A DNA stretch of 36,113 nt from an uncultured Prevotella sp. (GCA_900546345.1 URCI01000028.1:1-36113), one strand, 5' to 3'. Counted from the first letter of the stretch, positions 7,548-17,352 are shown. Made by a program: numbers and translations. Notes: generated by a model not told the origin, from the letters alone.

Positions 7548-10007
7548 TCAGAGCTTTATCTCGCATTTCTTACCCGTGTATTCTACGGTCTGCTCTGCCT
7601 TCTTGCCGTTGCCGCCGACAGCAGTGATGCGGAAGCGGCGACGGGCAAGCATGCCCTTGTAGGCGCCCTTGCGGTTGCCAATGGTCAGCGTGTGCGTAGC
7701 CTCGTCATAGTCAAAGGGGATGAGCGTGTAGCGGCCGTGCTCATAGTTGTAGTTGTTGCCCTCGTCCTCGTAGAGTTCAAAGTGGCCGTTGGCACCGCAG
7801 TAGACTTTCACTTCAAGATCATCCCAAGGCTTCTCTGTACTGTATTGTACGTCGGGACCAAAAGGCAGGATGGCACCGGCCTTGACATATACCGGCATGA
7901 TGTCGATCGGGCACAGACGCTGGATCGTCTTACCACCGGCAAGTGGCTGGTCGTTCCAGAAGTCATACCACAGTGTGCCTTTTGGCAGATAGACATCTGT
8001 GGGTGCGGCGGCCTTGCTCACGTCGGGATAGATCAGTTGTCCGCGTTTCAGACTGTCCTTCCACGTGTACATTGGGTCAGTGACCGGTTTGACGAGCAGA
8101 CTGCGGCCGAAGAGATACTCGCTGTTGAGCCTGATAGCCTTGGGGTCGTGGGCAAAGTCCATGACCAGTGCGCGCATCATCGTACCGCTGTGGAGCACGC
8201 AATCGGCAGCTGAACTGTAGGTATAGGGTAGCAGACGGTAGCGCAGACGGATGTACTTCACGATAGCGTCGTAGCACCAGTCGCCGGCTTTACCGAAACG
8301 ATAAAGCTCGCTGACCATTGGCGACGAGCAGTGGTTGCGCATCAGCGGCATGAAGGCCCCCCATTCCATCCATCGCGTTTGCAACTCCTGCAAAGCGGGG
8401 TTGTGGGGATCTTGCTCAAACTCCCAGTAGAAGAAACCGCCGAGATCGGTGTTCCAGTAGGGAATGCCGCAGAGAGAATAGTTCAGTCCGGAAGGTATCT
8501 GCTGCTTCATCTCTTGCCAGGAGGCGAGGATGTCACCGCTCCAGGAGAATGTGCCGTAGTGCTGAATGCCAAAGGAAGCACTGCGCGTCATCATCAGCGC
8601 ACGCTTGGCGTTGCCCTCTTTGGTGGCCCGCTGATGCTCATAGATGCCCTTGTTATGCACGAGCGGGAAGGCATTCTTCACGCTTCGCCACGATCCGTCG
8701 GCCGTCAGCCAGTCATCGTCGCCGGGCTTCTCGAAGTGGTCGGGCTCCGATGAGTCGGTCCACCACGCGTCGAATCCCATCTTCTGCAGGTGAGAGAGAT
8801 ATTTCCAATAGATGTCGCGGGCCTTGGGGTTGAAGGCATCATAGACTTTCACGCCCTGCTTCATCGGCCAAGTTTCGAAAGGATAGAGGGCGCCGATAGC
8901 GTTGAGTTCCTGATACTGCTGGGTCCACGGTCCGAAGTTGGCCCAGATGGAGATCATCAGATGGCCGTTGTTGCGGTGGACATAGTCAACCATCTCCTGC
9001 GGGCTCTTGATGCGCGGCTGCTGCGGCTTGAGGTTTCTCATATCGCCGGGCAGGTAGCGCTGCCAGGCAGGATCTCCCACCTTATTGATATAATAGGGGT
9101 TCATAAAGCGCATGGCGTTCCAATTGGAGTCGCATCCCCAGTATTGCCAGTCCTGCACCATCGCGTCTACTGGTATCTTCAACTCACGGTATTTATCGAG
9201 CACGCCGACGAGTTCGTCACTGGTCTTGTAGCGCTCGCGGCACTGCCAGAAGCCCATGGCCCAGAGTGGAGGCAGCGTAGCTTGTCCAGAGAGGTCACGG
9301 ATGTCAGCGATCACGCCGTCGGCCGTCCCGTCGCGATAGAGGAAGTAATAGTCGACAAACGGGGCCACCTCACTGCTCATCGTGGTCTCTGTGGCTGTGT
9401 CATCGAACAGCGATCGTCCGGCGTTGTCCCAGTAGAGTCCGTAGCCTTTACTGCTGAGGAAGAATGGAATAGAGATGTAGGTATTGTGATTCCACATCTC
9501 CACCTTCTGTCCGCGGTGGCTCATGAGCGAGTCGCGCAACTGTCCGAGTCCGTAGACGGCCTCGTCGGCGTCGAGCTTGTAGCCTTGTCGGATCTGATAT
9601 TTACCGTGATCCACCTCATGGGTGCACGGCATGAAGTGGTTGTCCGTGGCTTGCAGCAGTTCCTTTCCGTTGTTGTCGGCAAAGGTGATGTAGCCCGTCT
9701 GCAAGTCAAGCGTAGCGGCGATCACCGAGGAGCGCAGCGTGACCTTGCCGTCACGTTCTTCTTCGGTGATGGGCTCCGTGACGTTCTGTCCTGGTTTCAG
9801 TAGCACGGAGTAGCTCTTCTTCTGAATGTTGGTGTCCGTACCGGGATACACTCTCACACGCACGATCGATGGTGAGCAGAAGCTCAACTCGGTGGTGTGT
9901 CCGTCAACAACACGGCAGATGCCGGTAAGGGTTTTGCGTTTGGCAGCATGGAGCGGCAGCAACAGTGCCAGTAACAGTGCCAGCAAGATAGTCTTTTGTT
10001 TTGTCAT
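7548..10007 (-). CDS. Secreted glycoside hydrolase family 31 (alpha-glucosidase or alpha-xylosidase type)
   Basis: This 819-residue exported enzyme hydrolyses alpha-linked terminal sugars. A signal peptide covers about residues 1-22. An N-terminal beta-sandwich is followed by the (beta/alpha)8 barrel from about residue 245 (PPLWAMGFWQCRERYKT, then VQDWQYWG). The nucleophile is probably Asp418 in WWTDSSEPD, and the acid/base Asp492 in FSWSGD. A C-terminal DUF5110-like beta domain covers about residues 710-800 (ELYEDEGNNYNYEHG). The length fits the simple GH31 form without a PA14 insertion. The WWTDSSEPD form of the nucleophile loop is common in Bacteroidetes enzymes near alpha-xylosidases, but substrate is not settled by this. 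The gene lies downstream of susD in the same direction, across a 315-base gap with its own promoter. Confidence 0.93.
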   Translation of the reverse strand: MTKQKTILLALLLALLLPLHAAKRKTLTGICRVVDGHTTELSFCSPSIVRVRVYPGTDTNIQKKSYSVLLKPGQNVTEPITEEERDGKVTLRSSVIAATLDLQTGYITFADNNGKELLQATDNHFMPCTHEVDHGKYQIRQGYKLDADEAVYGLGQLRDSLMSHRGQKVEMWNHNTYISIPFFLSSKGYGLYWDNAGRSLFDDTATETTMSSEVAPFVDYYFLYRDGTADGVIADIRDLSGQATLPPLWAMGFWQCRERYKTSDELVGVLDKYRELKIPVDAMVQDWQYWGCDSNWNAMRFMNPYYINKVGDPAWQRYLPGDMRNLKPQQPRIKSPQEMVDYVHRNNGHLMISIWANFGPWTQQYQELNAIGALYPFETWPMKQGVKVYDAFNPKARDIYWKYLSHLQKMGFDAWWTDSSEPDHFEKPGDDDWLTADGSWRSVKNAFPLVHNKGIYEHQRATKEGNAKRALMMTRSASFGIQHYGTFSWSGDILASWQEMKQQIPSGLNYSLCGIPYWNTDLGGFFYWEFEQDPHNPALQELQTRWMEWGAFMPLMRNHCSSPMVSELYRFGKAGDWCYDAIVKYIRLRYRLLPYTYSSAADCVLHSGTMMRALVMDFAHDPKAIRLNSEYLFGRSLLVKPVTDPMYTWKDSLKRGQLIYPDVSKAAAPTDVYLPKGTLWYDFWNDQPLAGGKTIQRLCPIDIMPVYVKAGAILPFGPDVQYSTEKPWDDLEVKVYCGANGHFELYEDEGNNYNYEHGRYTLIPFDYDEATHTLTIGNRKGAYKGMLARRRFRITAVGGNGKKAEQTVEYTGKKCEIKL

Positions 10008-10041
10008 ATCATTGATTTGCTTAGGTATTGTTTCTTATTTG

Positions 10042-10072
10042 CAAAGATAATGCATTTTCATGAAAATGCAAG
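10042..10072 (-). promoter_or_regulatory. GH31 promoter with a 20-bp perfect palindrome between its boxes
   Basis: On the - strand TATCTTTG (10049-10042) is an exact -7 box, and CTTG with TTG at 10071-10069 lies 19 bases upstream, the expected -33 spacing. The whole spacer is filled by the perfect 20-base palindrome at 10051-10070 (TGCATTTTCA and its complement). A protein dimer bound there would block or reshape the promoter, so this is a good operator candidate. The start codon follows about 35 bases after the -7 box. Confidence 0.7.
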
Positions 10073-10322
10073 GATAAAAGCAACTCATCCTGTTTCCCCG
10101 TTCTGATAATGATATACATTTGTTCCTGTTTTGTTTTCCTGGCTGATTCGCACTGAGTCACAGGCTCAAAGAGATGGCTTCCCCTTGGTAAAAAAACAGA
10201 GGACATCAGTTCAAACGCAGTGGCGGCGGATCAGGCTTAGCCTGTTGTCCGCTCACCGTTGCCTTATCCTGATGAACAAATCTGATTTACATTGAAGTCA
10301 ACACAGATGAAGATATATACCT
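10073..10322. other. Intergenic region between susD and GH31
   Basis: No gene is supported here. An imperfect hairpin at 10226-10252 (GCGGA and CAGGCT arms) lies about 70 bases after the susD stop codon on the - strand and may end the susCD transcript, though no T-tract follows immediately. The rest carries nothing I recognise. Confidence 0.4.
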
Positions 10323-11948
10323 TTAGTAACCTGGATTTTGATGGAGGTTGCCGTTAGTGAGTAGTTGTTTGTTGGGAATCGGGAAGAGATTCTTTGTTTC
10401 GTCGCTGGCATCGTGCGAGAACCACGAGCGCGTGGTGAACACACCAAACCGTATCATGTCTTGTCTGCGTCGGCCTTCCTGCGAGAATTCCCACCCAAGT
10501 TCATCGAGCATTCTGCCGTAGGTGATGTTTGCGTTGTCGTGAGTGGTCGAGTAGATGTCGCGTCGTCCATAGTCATAGCAACTGTTGCCCATGAGTTGTT
10601 GTCCGGTGACAATGGCTTTCTCGGGATGTGTCTTGAAGTTGCGCTGGCGCACCTCCGTGACTAATGCCGCAGCCTCGTCGGCGTGCCCTGTGCGCAGCAA
10701 AGCTTCAGCCTTCATCATCAGCACGTCGGCATAGCGCAACAGAGGGAAGTCGTTGCTTAGGCGGTTGGTGCTGTTCTTGGCATATTCAAACTTGCCCCAG
10801 CGGAGGCCTTGGTTCTCTTCTGATCCATCGATGCTATTGACTTCGTTGACATAGACCAATGGCTTACCGACCATTCCGCCCATCGTGCATTTGAGTACCT
10901 CACCATCGGCCGAGTACTGAGTTCCTGAGATGAAGTCATCGGTCAGTCGCTGGTCATCAGGGTCGAAGGTGTTGATATACTGAGGCATGACGCACACACC
11001 GCCCCAAGGAGTGGCTTGGAAGTTATAAGTAGCCTGGTTCTCGGGCTGCAGTGTATACATGTGATAGTCAAAAGCGTTCCAGTCCGTCACATACGTCTCA
11101 TCGAAGGGCAGGGCGAAGATGATCTCTTTGGAGTTTTCGTTGTTGGTAGCAAAGACATTTTTGCGGGTGGCGTCAAGAGAATAGTGACCGCTGTTGATGA
11201 CCTTGTCACACATCTCTATACATTTGTCATAGTCTTTGTGAGTGCCATTGGAGAATACTTCTGAGTTGAGATACATCTTGGCGAGCAATGTGTATCCGGC
11301 CCATTGGTTGAACCGACCATAGTATTCACTATTCACCTTATCGGAAAGCAGCGGAATATTCTCTTCCAGTTCCTTCACGATAAACTCATAGACTTGCTGT
11401 CGTGTGCTTTGTTCGGGCAGAAAACCTTCCGGTACGTCGAACTTGGTGATGATGGGCACATTACCAAAGAGATCATCAAGAAGATAGTAATACGAGGCAC
11501 GCAGCACTTTCAGCTCAGCCATGACGCTCTCCTTGCTGTCACCGAGCTCCACCTGTCCCGACTCTATCTGATAGAGTACACGGTTGCAGGCATTGATGCC
11601 GTCGTAGGTGCGCACCCAGCTGTTGAGTGGTATTTCGTCCTCACTGGTCCATTTGTGTTGGTGCATTCGCTTATAGACTCCTCCGTCAACCCATCCATTG
11701 GGTCTTGCAGGAATCACATCCTCATCGGTGCAGAGCATTTCGGCTCTGGCCACGCCATTCCATAGAAGCATGGTTTTACGCCAAGAGACATAGGCAGAGG
11801 AAAGCAGTGAAGCCACATCCTCATCTGTGGGCTTGAATCCGTCAGCAATTACGCTGTTGTAACTGGTGTCTTTGAGATCTGTGCATGAAGACATCATCGA
11901 GCAGGCAGCTAAAGCCGCCACGCATATATTGATCAGATTGAATTTCAT
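10323..11948 (-). CDS. SusD/RagB-family surface glycan-binding lipoprotein
   Basis: This 541-residue lipoprotein is the SusD partner of the STN-containing SusC immediately upstream. The signal peptide ends in a lipobox with Cys22 (MMSSC), followed by TDLKDTSYNS. The helical core shows AELKVLRASYYYLLDDLFGNVPI at about residues 143-165, the usual SusD substrate-lid region. The C-terminal block has LRYADVLMMKAEALLRTG and the conserved arginine-rich segment EFSQEGRRRQDMIRFG. It ends in NPGY, as many family members do. The gap to susC is 24 bases, so the pair is one operon with the FecR gene. Confidence 0.94.
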   Translation of the reverse strand: MKFNLINICVAALAACSMMSSCTDLKDTSYNSVIADGFKPTDEDVASLLSSAYVSWRKTMLLWNGVARAEMLCTDEDVIPARPNGWVDGGVYKRMHQHKWTSEDEIPLNSWVRTYDGINACNRVLYQIESGQVELGDSKESVMAELKVLRASYYYLLDDLFGNVPIITKFDVPEGFLPEQSTRQQVYEFIVKELEENIPLLSDKVNSEYYGRFNQWAGYTLLAKMYLNSEVFSNGTHKDYDKCIEMCDKVINSGHYSLDATRKNVFATNNENSKEIIFALPFDETYVTDWNAFDYHMYTLQPENQATYNFQATPWGGVCVMPQYINTFDPDDQRLTDDFISGTQYSADGEVLKCTMGGMVGKPLVYVNEVNSIDGSEENQGLRWGKFEYAKNSTNRLSNDFPLLRYADVLMMKAEALLRTGHADEAAALVTEVRQRNFKTHPEKAIVTGQQLMGNSCYDYGRRDIYSTTHDNANITYGRMLDELGWEFSQEGRRRQDMIRFGVFTTRSWFSHDASDETKNLFPIPNKQLLTNGNLHQNPGY

Positions 11949-11972
11949 GATGATAGTATTATAAGATGACGA

Positions 11973-14900
11973 TTAGAAGGTAACCACCGTGCCGAACGTA
12001 AAAGAGCGGGTGTGGGGATAGGTGTCGCGGTTGTCATAGCCAGGATTCAGTCCTGCCGTTGAGATCTCGGGGTCGATACCCTTGTAGCCCGTAATGGTGA
12101 TGGCGTTGTTGACGGTGGCATAGAGTCTCAGGGCTTTGATATACTTGCCGATTTTCTTGAAGTTGTAGCCCAATGTGATGTTGTCGATCTTCCAGTAATC
12201 ACCATCCTCGACATAGTAACTGTTGAATTCCTCAGAGCAAAGTGTGTTGAGTACCGCAGTTCCGAAAACCTTGTCATAAGCCGAGCGCAGTCGGTTCCAG
12301 TCCTGTCTACTACGATTTTCATAGAACATTCTGACGCCGTTGATGATTTGGAAGCCGAAGGCACCGCGCATGTTCACGGCGAGATCCCAGTTCTTGTATT
12401 TTACCTGATTGTTGAATCCTAAGTACCACTTTGGTACGCCATTGCCGAGAATCTGCTTGTCCTCGAAAGAATGTGTGAAGTCGTCATAGCCGACCTTCTT
12501 GCCTTCATGGTTGAGATAGATCCACTTGCCATCATTGTCGACACCCACCACCTTGAAACCATAGATGTCTCCTACACGGTGGCCTATTCTGACGATGTGT
12601 GACTCGGTCTTCACAGGCTCTTCGATCCATCCTGTCATGAAATAGTCTGAAGAGGTCTTGTAAAGGTCGTTGGACAAACTCTTGAGTTTGTTGGTATTGG
12701 TCGAGAAGGTGATCGTACTTGACCAAGTGAGGTCGTGGGTCTTCACGGGGATAGCGTTGATCATTACTTCTATGCCTCGGTTGCTCATCTCACCCACATT
12801 GGCACGTGTGGTCGTGTAGAGATTGGGAGGTGAAGGGACCGAGTAGTCATAGAGCAGACCCTTGATCAGACGATAGTAGTAGTCGATGGTGCCATTGATG
12901 CGATAGTTGAGGATGCTAAAGTCCACACCGACATCGACTTCATGCTTTTCCTCCCATTTCAGTGAACTGTTGGAGTTTTGTGTCGGCTGCAGGGCACGAA
13001 TCCATTTACCATTATATAGATAGTAATCGCCATAGCCCAACAATGACTTGCCCAGGAAGGAATCGCTGGGCTGAGAACCGGTAACACCGTATCCTGCACG
13101 TAACTTCAGATCGTTGAACACCTTTTGTTTACTCATAAAAGGCTCATTGGTCACACGCCATCCCACAGAGATGGACGGGAAGTTACCCCAAGGGTGTTTG
13201 GTACCTTCCAACTGGCTTGCAGCCTCATGGCGCAGGGCTGCCATCAACAGATAGCGGTCGCGATAGTTATAGTTGATACGTCCGAAGAATCCGATGAGAT
13301 TCGTGTCGAGCCAGTAGCTGTATTCCGTGGCGAGCCCTTTCTTCAAGGCTTGACCCACTCCGATATTATGCCAGCTGAAGAGATCGGTAGGGAAGTCGTA
13401 GTTCTGCTCGTATTGTCTGTTATAATTCATCTCTTGATAGCTATATCCAGCCAGCGCCTGCACGGTATGTCCATTGAAAGTCTTGTGGTATTGGGCTGTC
13501 AGCTCGATGAGCTTGGTCATGTTGTTGGCCGAACCTGTACTGGCATAGCCGTTGCGTCCATCACGTACCGTAGAGATGTGATGTTTCGTCTCGTAGTATC
13601 CACCGGTCTGACTGATGCGGTCGTAGGAAAGCAGTGCGTTGAGCGTGAGGTCTTTGATGGGACGATAAGCCACATTCCCGCTGATACGGATCTGCTGCAA
13701 GTCTTGTTGACCATCAGACTCGTAGATACGTGCCAGAGGATTGTCGTAATTGAAGATACCCGTGTTCTCGTACCAGGTGCCATCAGCGTTTTTGATCGGT
13801 TCTGTGGGATTGTGGATCATAGCTTGCCGCCAGCTGTAGGTGTCATAGCTGCCGCCGTCTGTGGTTGAGGTGTAACCGGTCTTGTTGGCTAAGAGTTGCA
13901 ATTTGATGTTGACTTTATCGTCGAGCATGCTGTGGTTGACTTCTGCACGGCCCTGGAATTCTTCCTTGTCTGATTTGTGGAAGATGCCCTGTAGCTTGCG
14001 ATAGTTCATGTTCACGACATAGTTGGTCTTGGTTGTCCCACCCTTGAATTGGAGGTTATGGACGTGGCTCACGCCTGTGCGCAGGATCTCATCGATCCAG
14101 TTGGTGTTGTACCCCATATCCCAAGAGGCACCACGCAGTCCGTCCTTGATTTGCTGGCGGTAGTCATCAGCCGTGCAGAAATCAGGTTTCTTGACGATGT
14201 TTGACAGTGAGAGGTATCCGCTGTACTGCACTTCGTTGACGCCATCGCCTTTTGCTTTCTTCGTTGTAATCATCACGACACCATTGGTGCCGCGGGAACC
14301 ATAAATGGCCGCGGCTGATCCGTCCTTGAGCACATCAATGCTCTCGATATCCTCCGGCGCAACAGTATTGAAGTCACCCGGTATGCCGTCGATGAGAATC
14401 AGCGGTTTGGTTGTGGCACCCAAAATGGTGGTGTTGCCACGCAGTGCCACTTCTGTACTGCCAACAGGGTTGCCCGTTGGATTGGTAATCGACAGACCGG
14501 CTATCTTGCCCTGAATGAGTTGTCCGGCATCATTCACGGCGCCGGCAGTGAAGTCTTCGCTTTTCACGCTTCCCACAGAACTGGTCACGTCGCCTTTGCG
14601 CTGTGTGCCGTAGCCGATGACAACCACTTCGTTGAGCACTTTGTTGTCCTCCTGAAGGCTGATCTGTACGTTTCGCTTATTACCGACAACAATGTCTTTG
14701 CCTGTAAATCCAATATATGACACCTGCAGCGTGCTGCCAGCGGGTACGTTGATTGTGAAGTTGCCGTCGAGATCACTCACCGTGCCGTTGGTGGTTCCTT
14801 TTTCCATAATGGTCGCGCCAATGATGGGCTCACCCTTATCATCGGTGACGCGGCCTTTCAGGACATGGCCTTTTGCTTGTGATCCACTCTGCTGTTGCAC

Positions 14901-15209
14901 GGGCGTCTGTGACTCTTTCTTGTGCAGAATGATGTTCTTGTCATGGATCTCATATTCGAGATTGCTGCCACTGATAATCTGCTCAATAGCCTGAGAAAGG
15001 CTGTTGGCATGTACATTCACCTTTTTGCTGGTGGAAATGGCATCTGCATTGAACACAAATGAGTAGCCTGTTTGTTGACGCAAAGCTGTCATGGCCTGGG
15101 CAACGGTGGCTGAATGCATCTTCAGTCTCACCTTTTGCGCCTGCCCAGTGATGCTGGTTCCTAATAAGAGGAGCGAAGCCAGCATGATCTTCTTGTTGAA
15201 GGTTGTCAT
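11973..15209 (-). CDS. SusC-family TonB-dependent receptor with N-terminal STN signalling domain
   Basis: This 1078-residue outer-membrane transporter also acts as a signal transducer. After the signal peptide (about residues 1-24), residues about 26-98 form an STN domain (RLKMHSATVAQAMTALRQQ, then SKKVNVHANSLSQAIEQII). In this family the STN domain contacts a FecR-type anti-sigma factor in the periplasm. A carboxypeptidase-regulatory-like domain (about 115-195; DDKGEPIIGATI, then VSYIGFTG), the VIGYGTQ box, a plug (ILIDGIPGDFNTVAPEDIESI) and a full barrel ending in VVTF follow. It lies 77 bases downstream of the FecR gene, as expected for an ECF-sigma-controlled uptake system. The barrel has no visible interruption. 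Confidence 0.95.
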   Translation of the reverse strand: MTTFNKKIMLASLLLLGTSITGQAQKVRLKMHSATVAQAMTALRQQTGYSFVFNADAISTSKKVNVHANSLSQAIEQIISGSNLEYEIHDKNIILHKKESQTPVQQQSGSQAKGHVLKGRVTDDKGEPIIGATIMEKGTTNGTVSDLDGNFTINVPAGSTLQVSYIGFTGKDIVVGNKRNVQISLQEDNKVLNEVVVIGYGTQRKGDVTSSVGSVKSEDFTAGAVNDAGQLIQGKIAGLSITNPTGNPVGSTEVALRGNTTILGATTKPLILIDGIPGDFNTVAPEDIESIDVLKDGSAAAIYGSRGTNGVVMITTKKAKGDGVNEVQYSGYLSLSNIVKKPDFCTADDYRQQIKDGLRGASWDMGYNTNWIDEILRTGVSHVHNLQFKGGTTKTNYVVNMNYRKLQGIFHKSDKEEFQGRAEVNHSMLDDKVNIKLQLLANKTGYTSTTDGGSYDTYSWRQAMIHNPTEPIKNADGTWYENTGIFNYDNPLARIYESDGQQDLQQIRISGNVAYRPIKDLTLNALLSYDRISQTGGYYETKHHISTVRDGRNGYASTGSANNMTKLIELTAQYHKTFNGHTVQALAGYSYQEMNYNRQYEQNYDFPTDLFSWHNIGVGQALKKGLATEYSYWLDTNLIGFFGRINYNYRDRYLLMAALRHEAASQLEGTKHPWGNFPSISVGWRVTNEPFMSKQKVFNDLKLRAGYGVTGSQPSDSFLGKSLLGYGDYYLYNGKWIRALQPTQNSNSSLKWEEKHEVDVGVDFSILNYRINGTIDYYYRLIKGLLYDYSVPSPPNLYTTTRANVGEMSNRGIEVMINAIPVKTHDLTWSSTITFSTNTNKLKSLSNDLYKTSSDYFMTGWIEEPVKTESHIVRIGHRVGDIYGFKVVGVDNDGKWIYLNHEGKKVGYDDFTHSFEDKQILGNGVPKWYLGFNNQVKYKNWDLAVNMRGAFGFQIINGVRMFYENRSRQDWNRLRSAYDKVFGTAVLNTLCSEEFNSYYVEDGDYWKIDNITLGYNFKKIGKYIKALRLYATVNNAITITGYKGIDPEISTAGLNPGYDNRDTYPHTRSFTFGTVVTF

Positions 15210-15286
15210 AGCTTTTTAGTTAGATAAATAGATTGATATTATGTTGATGTTTGGTTTGGTCGGTAGGGGGAGAAGGGTAGTCTGGC

Positions 15287-16291
15287 TTAGTAGATGTCGA
15301 TATGCCTTCCTCTGATGACGTACTTGAGCGTTCCTGTTTCTTGGAGAGCTTGCAGTATGTCGGTATAGTTTTGCTCGTGTACGGAGAAAGTACCGTAGAA
15401 TCGTTTACGGGCTGTGGCCGTGTGATGGATGCTGATGTCGATGTTGTAGGTGCGCTCCAGTCTCTTTGCGATATCTGCAACAGAAGCGTTATGGAAGACC
15501 AGCTCGCCCCGGCTCCATGTGTTGCCGTCGCTTTGTTTTTTGGCAATGGTGATCTGTCCCGACTTCTTGTCTATGATGGCTTCCTGCCCGGCAGTGAGAT
15601 AGCTTGGTTGGGTGTTGTTTCCGATTTTCAATTCCACGCTGCCTTCGTCAATAATCACTCTTGCTTGGTCGTCTTCGGGGTAGTTGGTCACATTGAACTT
15701 GGTTCCGACATCTCGGATGGTCATTTTCGAGGTAAGGATTTCTATGGGTTTGTCACTGTGGTGGACAATGGCAAAATAGGCCTCACCCGTCAAGTTTACC
15801 TTACGATCTTTCAGCCCGAAGCTTTGAGGATAGCTGAGCGTTGATCCACCGTTGAGGCTCACTTGTGTGCCATCGGGCAAGCGGAGTGATAGCGTAGAGC
15901 CCATCGGAACTTTCATCTCTACGTCAGCCAGCTGTCCTTCCCATGATTGGCTTCCTTGGCGGTAGCAGATCACGGCGGCAACGGAGACGGCGAAGACCAA
16001 CAAGGCGGCATAGCGGAGCAGTTTGACCAGGCGGTAATTGCGCTGGCTTCGTGTCTGTTGTTGCTTTTGTTCCTTTCTTAGACAGAATTTCTCGAAGCCT
16101 GCTTTCCAGTCATAGTTTGTTGCTTGGTGCTCTGCTTGCGTTGTCATCCATATCTCGCGACAACGGCGCAGTATGGTGCGGTTGGCTGGATCTTTCGAGA
16201 GCCAGGCTTTGAGCATCTGGTTGTCCTCAGCGGAAATGTTCCCGCTGAGATATGCGATGATCAGATCTTCTATGTGTGGGTCGAGCTGCAT
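15287..16291 (-). CDS. FecR-type anti-sigma factor
   Basis: This 334-residue inner-membrane regulator holds its ECF sigma factor inactive until the partner SusC reports substrate. The cytoplasmic N-terminus (about residues 1-85) begins DPHIEDLIIAYLSGNISAED, the usual sigma-binding domain. One transmembrane span is at about 90-109 (LLRYAALLVFAVSVAAVICY). The periplasmic FecR domain follows (PMGSTLSLRLPDGTQVSLNGGS, then GEAYFAI), and residues about 260-334 match the C-terminal DUF4974 domain that binds STN (ADIAKRLERTYNIDISI). It is upstream of the STN-type susC in the same direction. Its sigma factor (17637-18206) is not adjacent: a two-gene module and 557 bases of non-coding DNA lie between. 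Confidence 0.94.
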   Translation of the reverse strand: MQLDPHIEDLIIAYLSGNISAEDNQMLKAWLSKDPANRTILRRCREIWMTTQAEHQATNYDWKAGFEKFCLRKEQKQQQTRSQRNYRLVKLLRYAALLVFAVSVAAVICYRQGSQSWEGQLADVEMKVPMGSTLSLRLPDGTQVSLNGGSTLSYPQSFGLKDRKVNLTGEAYFAIVHHSDKPIEILTSKMTIRDVGTKFNVTNYPEDDQARVIIDEGSVELKIGNNTQPSYLTAGQEAIIDKKSGQITIAKKQSDGNTWSRGELVFHNASVADIAKRLERTYNIDISIHHTATARKRFYGTFSVHEQNYTDILQALQETGTLKYVIRGRHIDIY

Positions 16292-16848
16292 GGTGATTGT
16301 TTTTTACCATGCAGACAACAATGACGAAGAAGAGGGTAGTGAGAAATTGATTTTTTTATTGATTTTCTTCCATCTATGCCTTTTGTTGTGTATTCTGACA
16401 AAAAACGGGCCTTGAGAATCGATTCTTTTGCACGAAGACTTACCTTGGGCTGATTTTCGCCAAAGTTGGTGCGTTTTTATAATTGGCTGATAATAAGCGT
16501 GTTAATTATGTGTTTATTATTTTAAAGGAAGAAATCAGTTATTTTTAGTAGAATTCTCTAGAGAATTTTCGATGAAATCAGTGAGATGACACGCTCATCT
16601 CACTGTATTTACCTCATCACGTCAGTGATTTCATCGGGTCATCTCGGTGAGATGATGCGATTAAGCCATTGTTTTCTATGCGTGGCTTGCCAAAGAGCAA
16701 GTGAAAAAATCAATTTTTGATGATTTTGAACCCACGTGTGTGTTCGGGAACTTCCTAGATTGTGGGAGAAAGCAGATGATATTTTGTAAAGAAAATAAGA
16801 TGTTTATCTTGTCTACTTGAAAGTTAGCGAAGCGGTTGGCTTCTATGC
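16292..16848. other. Structured AT-rich intergenic region upstream of fecR
   Basis: No gene is supported. The region upstream of fecR lacks a TAnnTTTG box on the - strand, as expected for an ECF-dependent promoter; a CGTC at 16326-16323 (- strand), about 30 bases before the start codon, could be its -10 element, but this is weak. Further upstream is a perfect 16-base palindrome at 16552-16567 (AATTCTCTAGAGAATT). A cluster of nested hairpins covers 16571-16655: an outer stem 16571-16580 with 16626-16635, an 11-bp stem 16579-16589 with 16595-16605, and a 7-bp stem 16639-16645 with 16649-16655. The last two share the TCATCTC/GAGATGA sequence. Confidence 0.55.
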
Positions 16849-17352
16849 TTATTCGTTGGGCTTGTGGCGGAAAAACTTTACGTTACTTGTGAATTCCGCA
16901 ATCACCTGAGCTATATTGGGGTTATCGTTTCTTAGAATGACAGCAAAGAAATTATCAACGCCTTCTCGGTCAACAATAGAAGATTGAAGAATAGAGTACT
17001 TTCCCTTGTCGGCGAATGTAGAAAACCATCGTGAGAATAATCTGCTTCGCATGGCTTGTTTGTTATCACCAGTTTCACAAATATACAGCATCGTAGCATT
17101 ATTAACACGGAAAAATTCTTTAATGATGGAAAAGATTGTCTTCTTTACATCATTGTCTCTTGGTGACGGCTTGCCGTTACCATTAAGAATGGTAAACTGA
17201 TAAGATTCAGAGGAGAGTAGATCATCTTCTTCAAAACCTACCAAAAGCACAACGTCTGCCTTCGTCTTAAAGCCATAATAGTGATACCGCCTCGTATTAA
17301 ATACTTTATACGGGGCAGTCTCGTTAATCTTTGCTATATCCAATTCCTTCAT
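16849..17352 (-). CDS. DUF6169-like protein, function unknown
   Basis: This 167-residue cytoplasmic protein has no signal peptide or membrane span. It resembles, from memory, the Bacteroidetes family DUF6169: the core IICE-type block YICETGDNKQAMRSRLFSRWF at about residues 90-110 is the recognisable part. The first 25 residues and the C-terminal 50 are less distinctive. Its ATG overlaps the TGA of the preceding 50-residue gene (ATGA), so the two are translationally coupled. The DNA is visibly richer in A+T than the flanking sus genes, which suggests a separate origin. The pair interrupts the usual adjacency of sigma factor and anti-sigma factor. No function can be given; a two-gene toxin-antitoxin-like or host-defence arrangement is only one possibility. 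Confidence 0.75.
   Translation of the reverse strand: MKELDIAKINETAPYKVFNTRRYHYYGFKTKADVVLLVGFEEDDLLSSESYQFTILNGNGKPSPRDNDVKKTIFSIIKEFFRVNNATMLYICETGDNKQAMRSRLFSRWFSTFADKGKYSILQSSIVDREGVDNFFAVILRNDNPNIAQVIAEFTSNVKFFRHKPNE

Noticed and set aside
8790..9803. Open frame of 337 codons on the + strand opposite GH31
   Set aside because: It is antisense to a clear GH31 coding sequence with conserved active site and shows no domain of its own; a shadow of GC-rich codon use.
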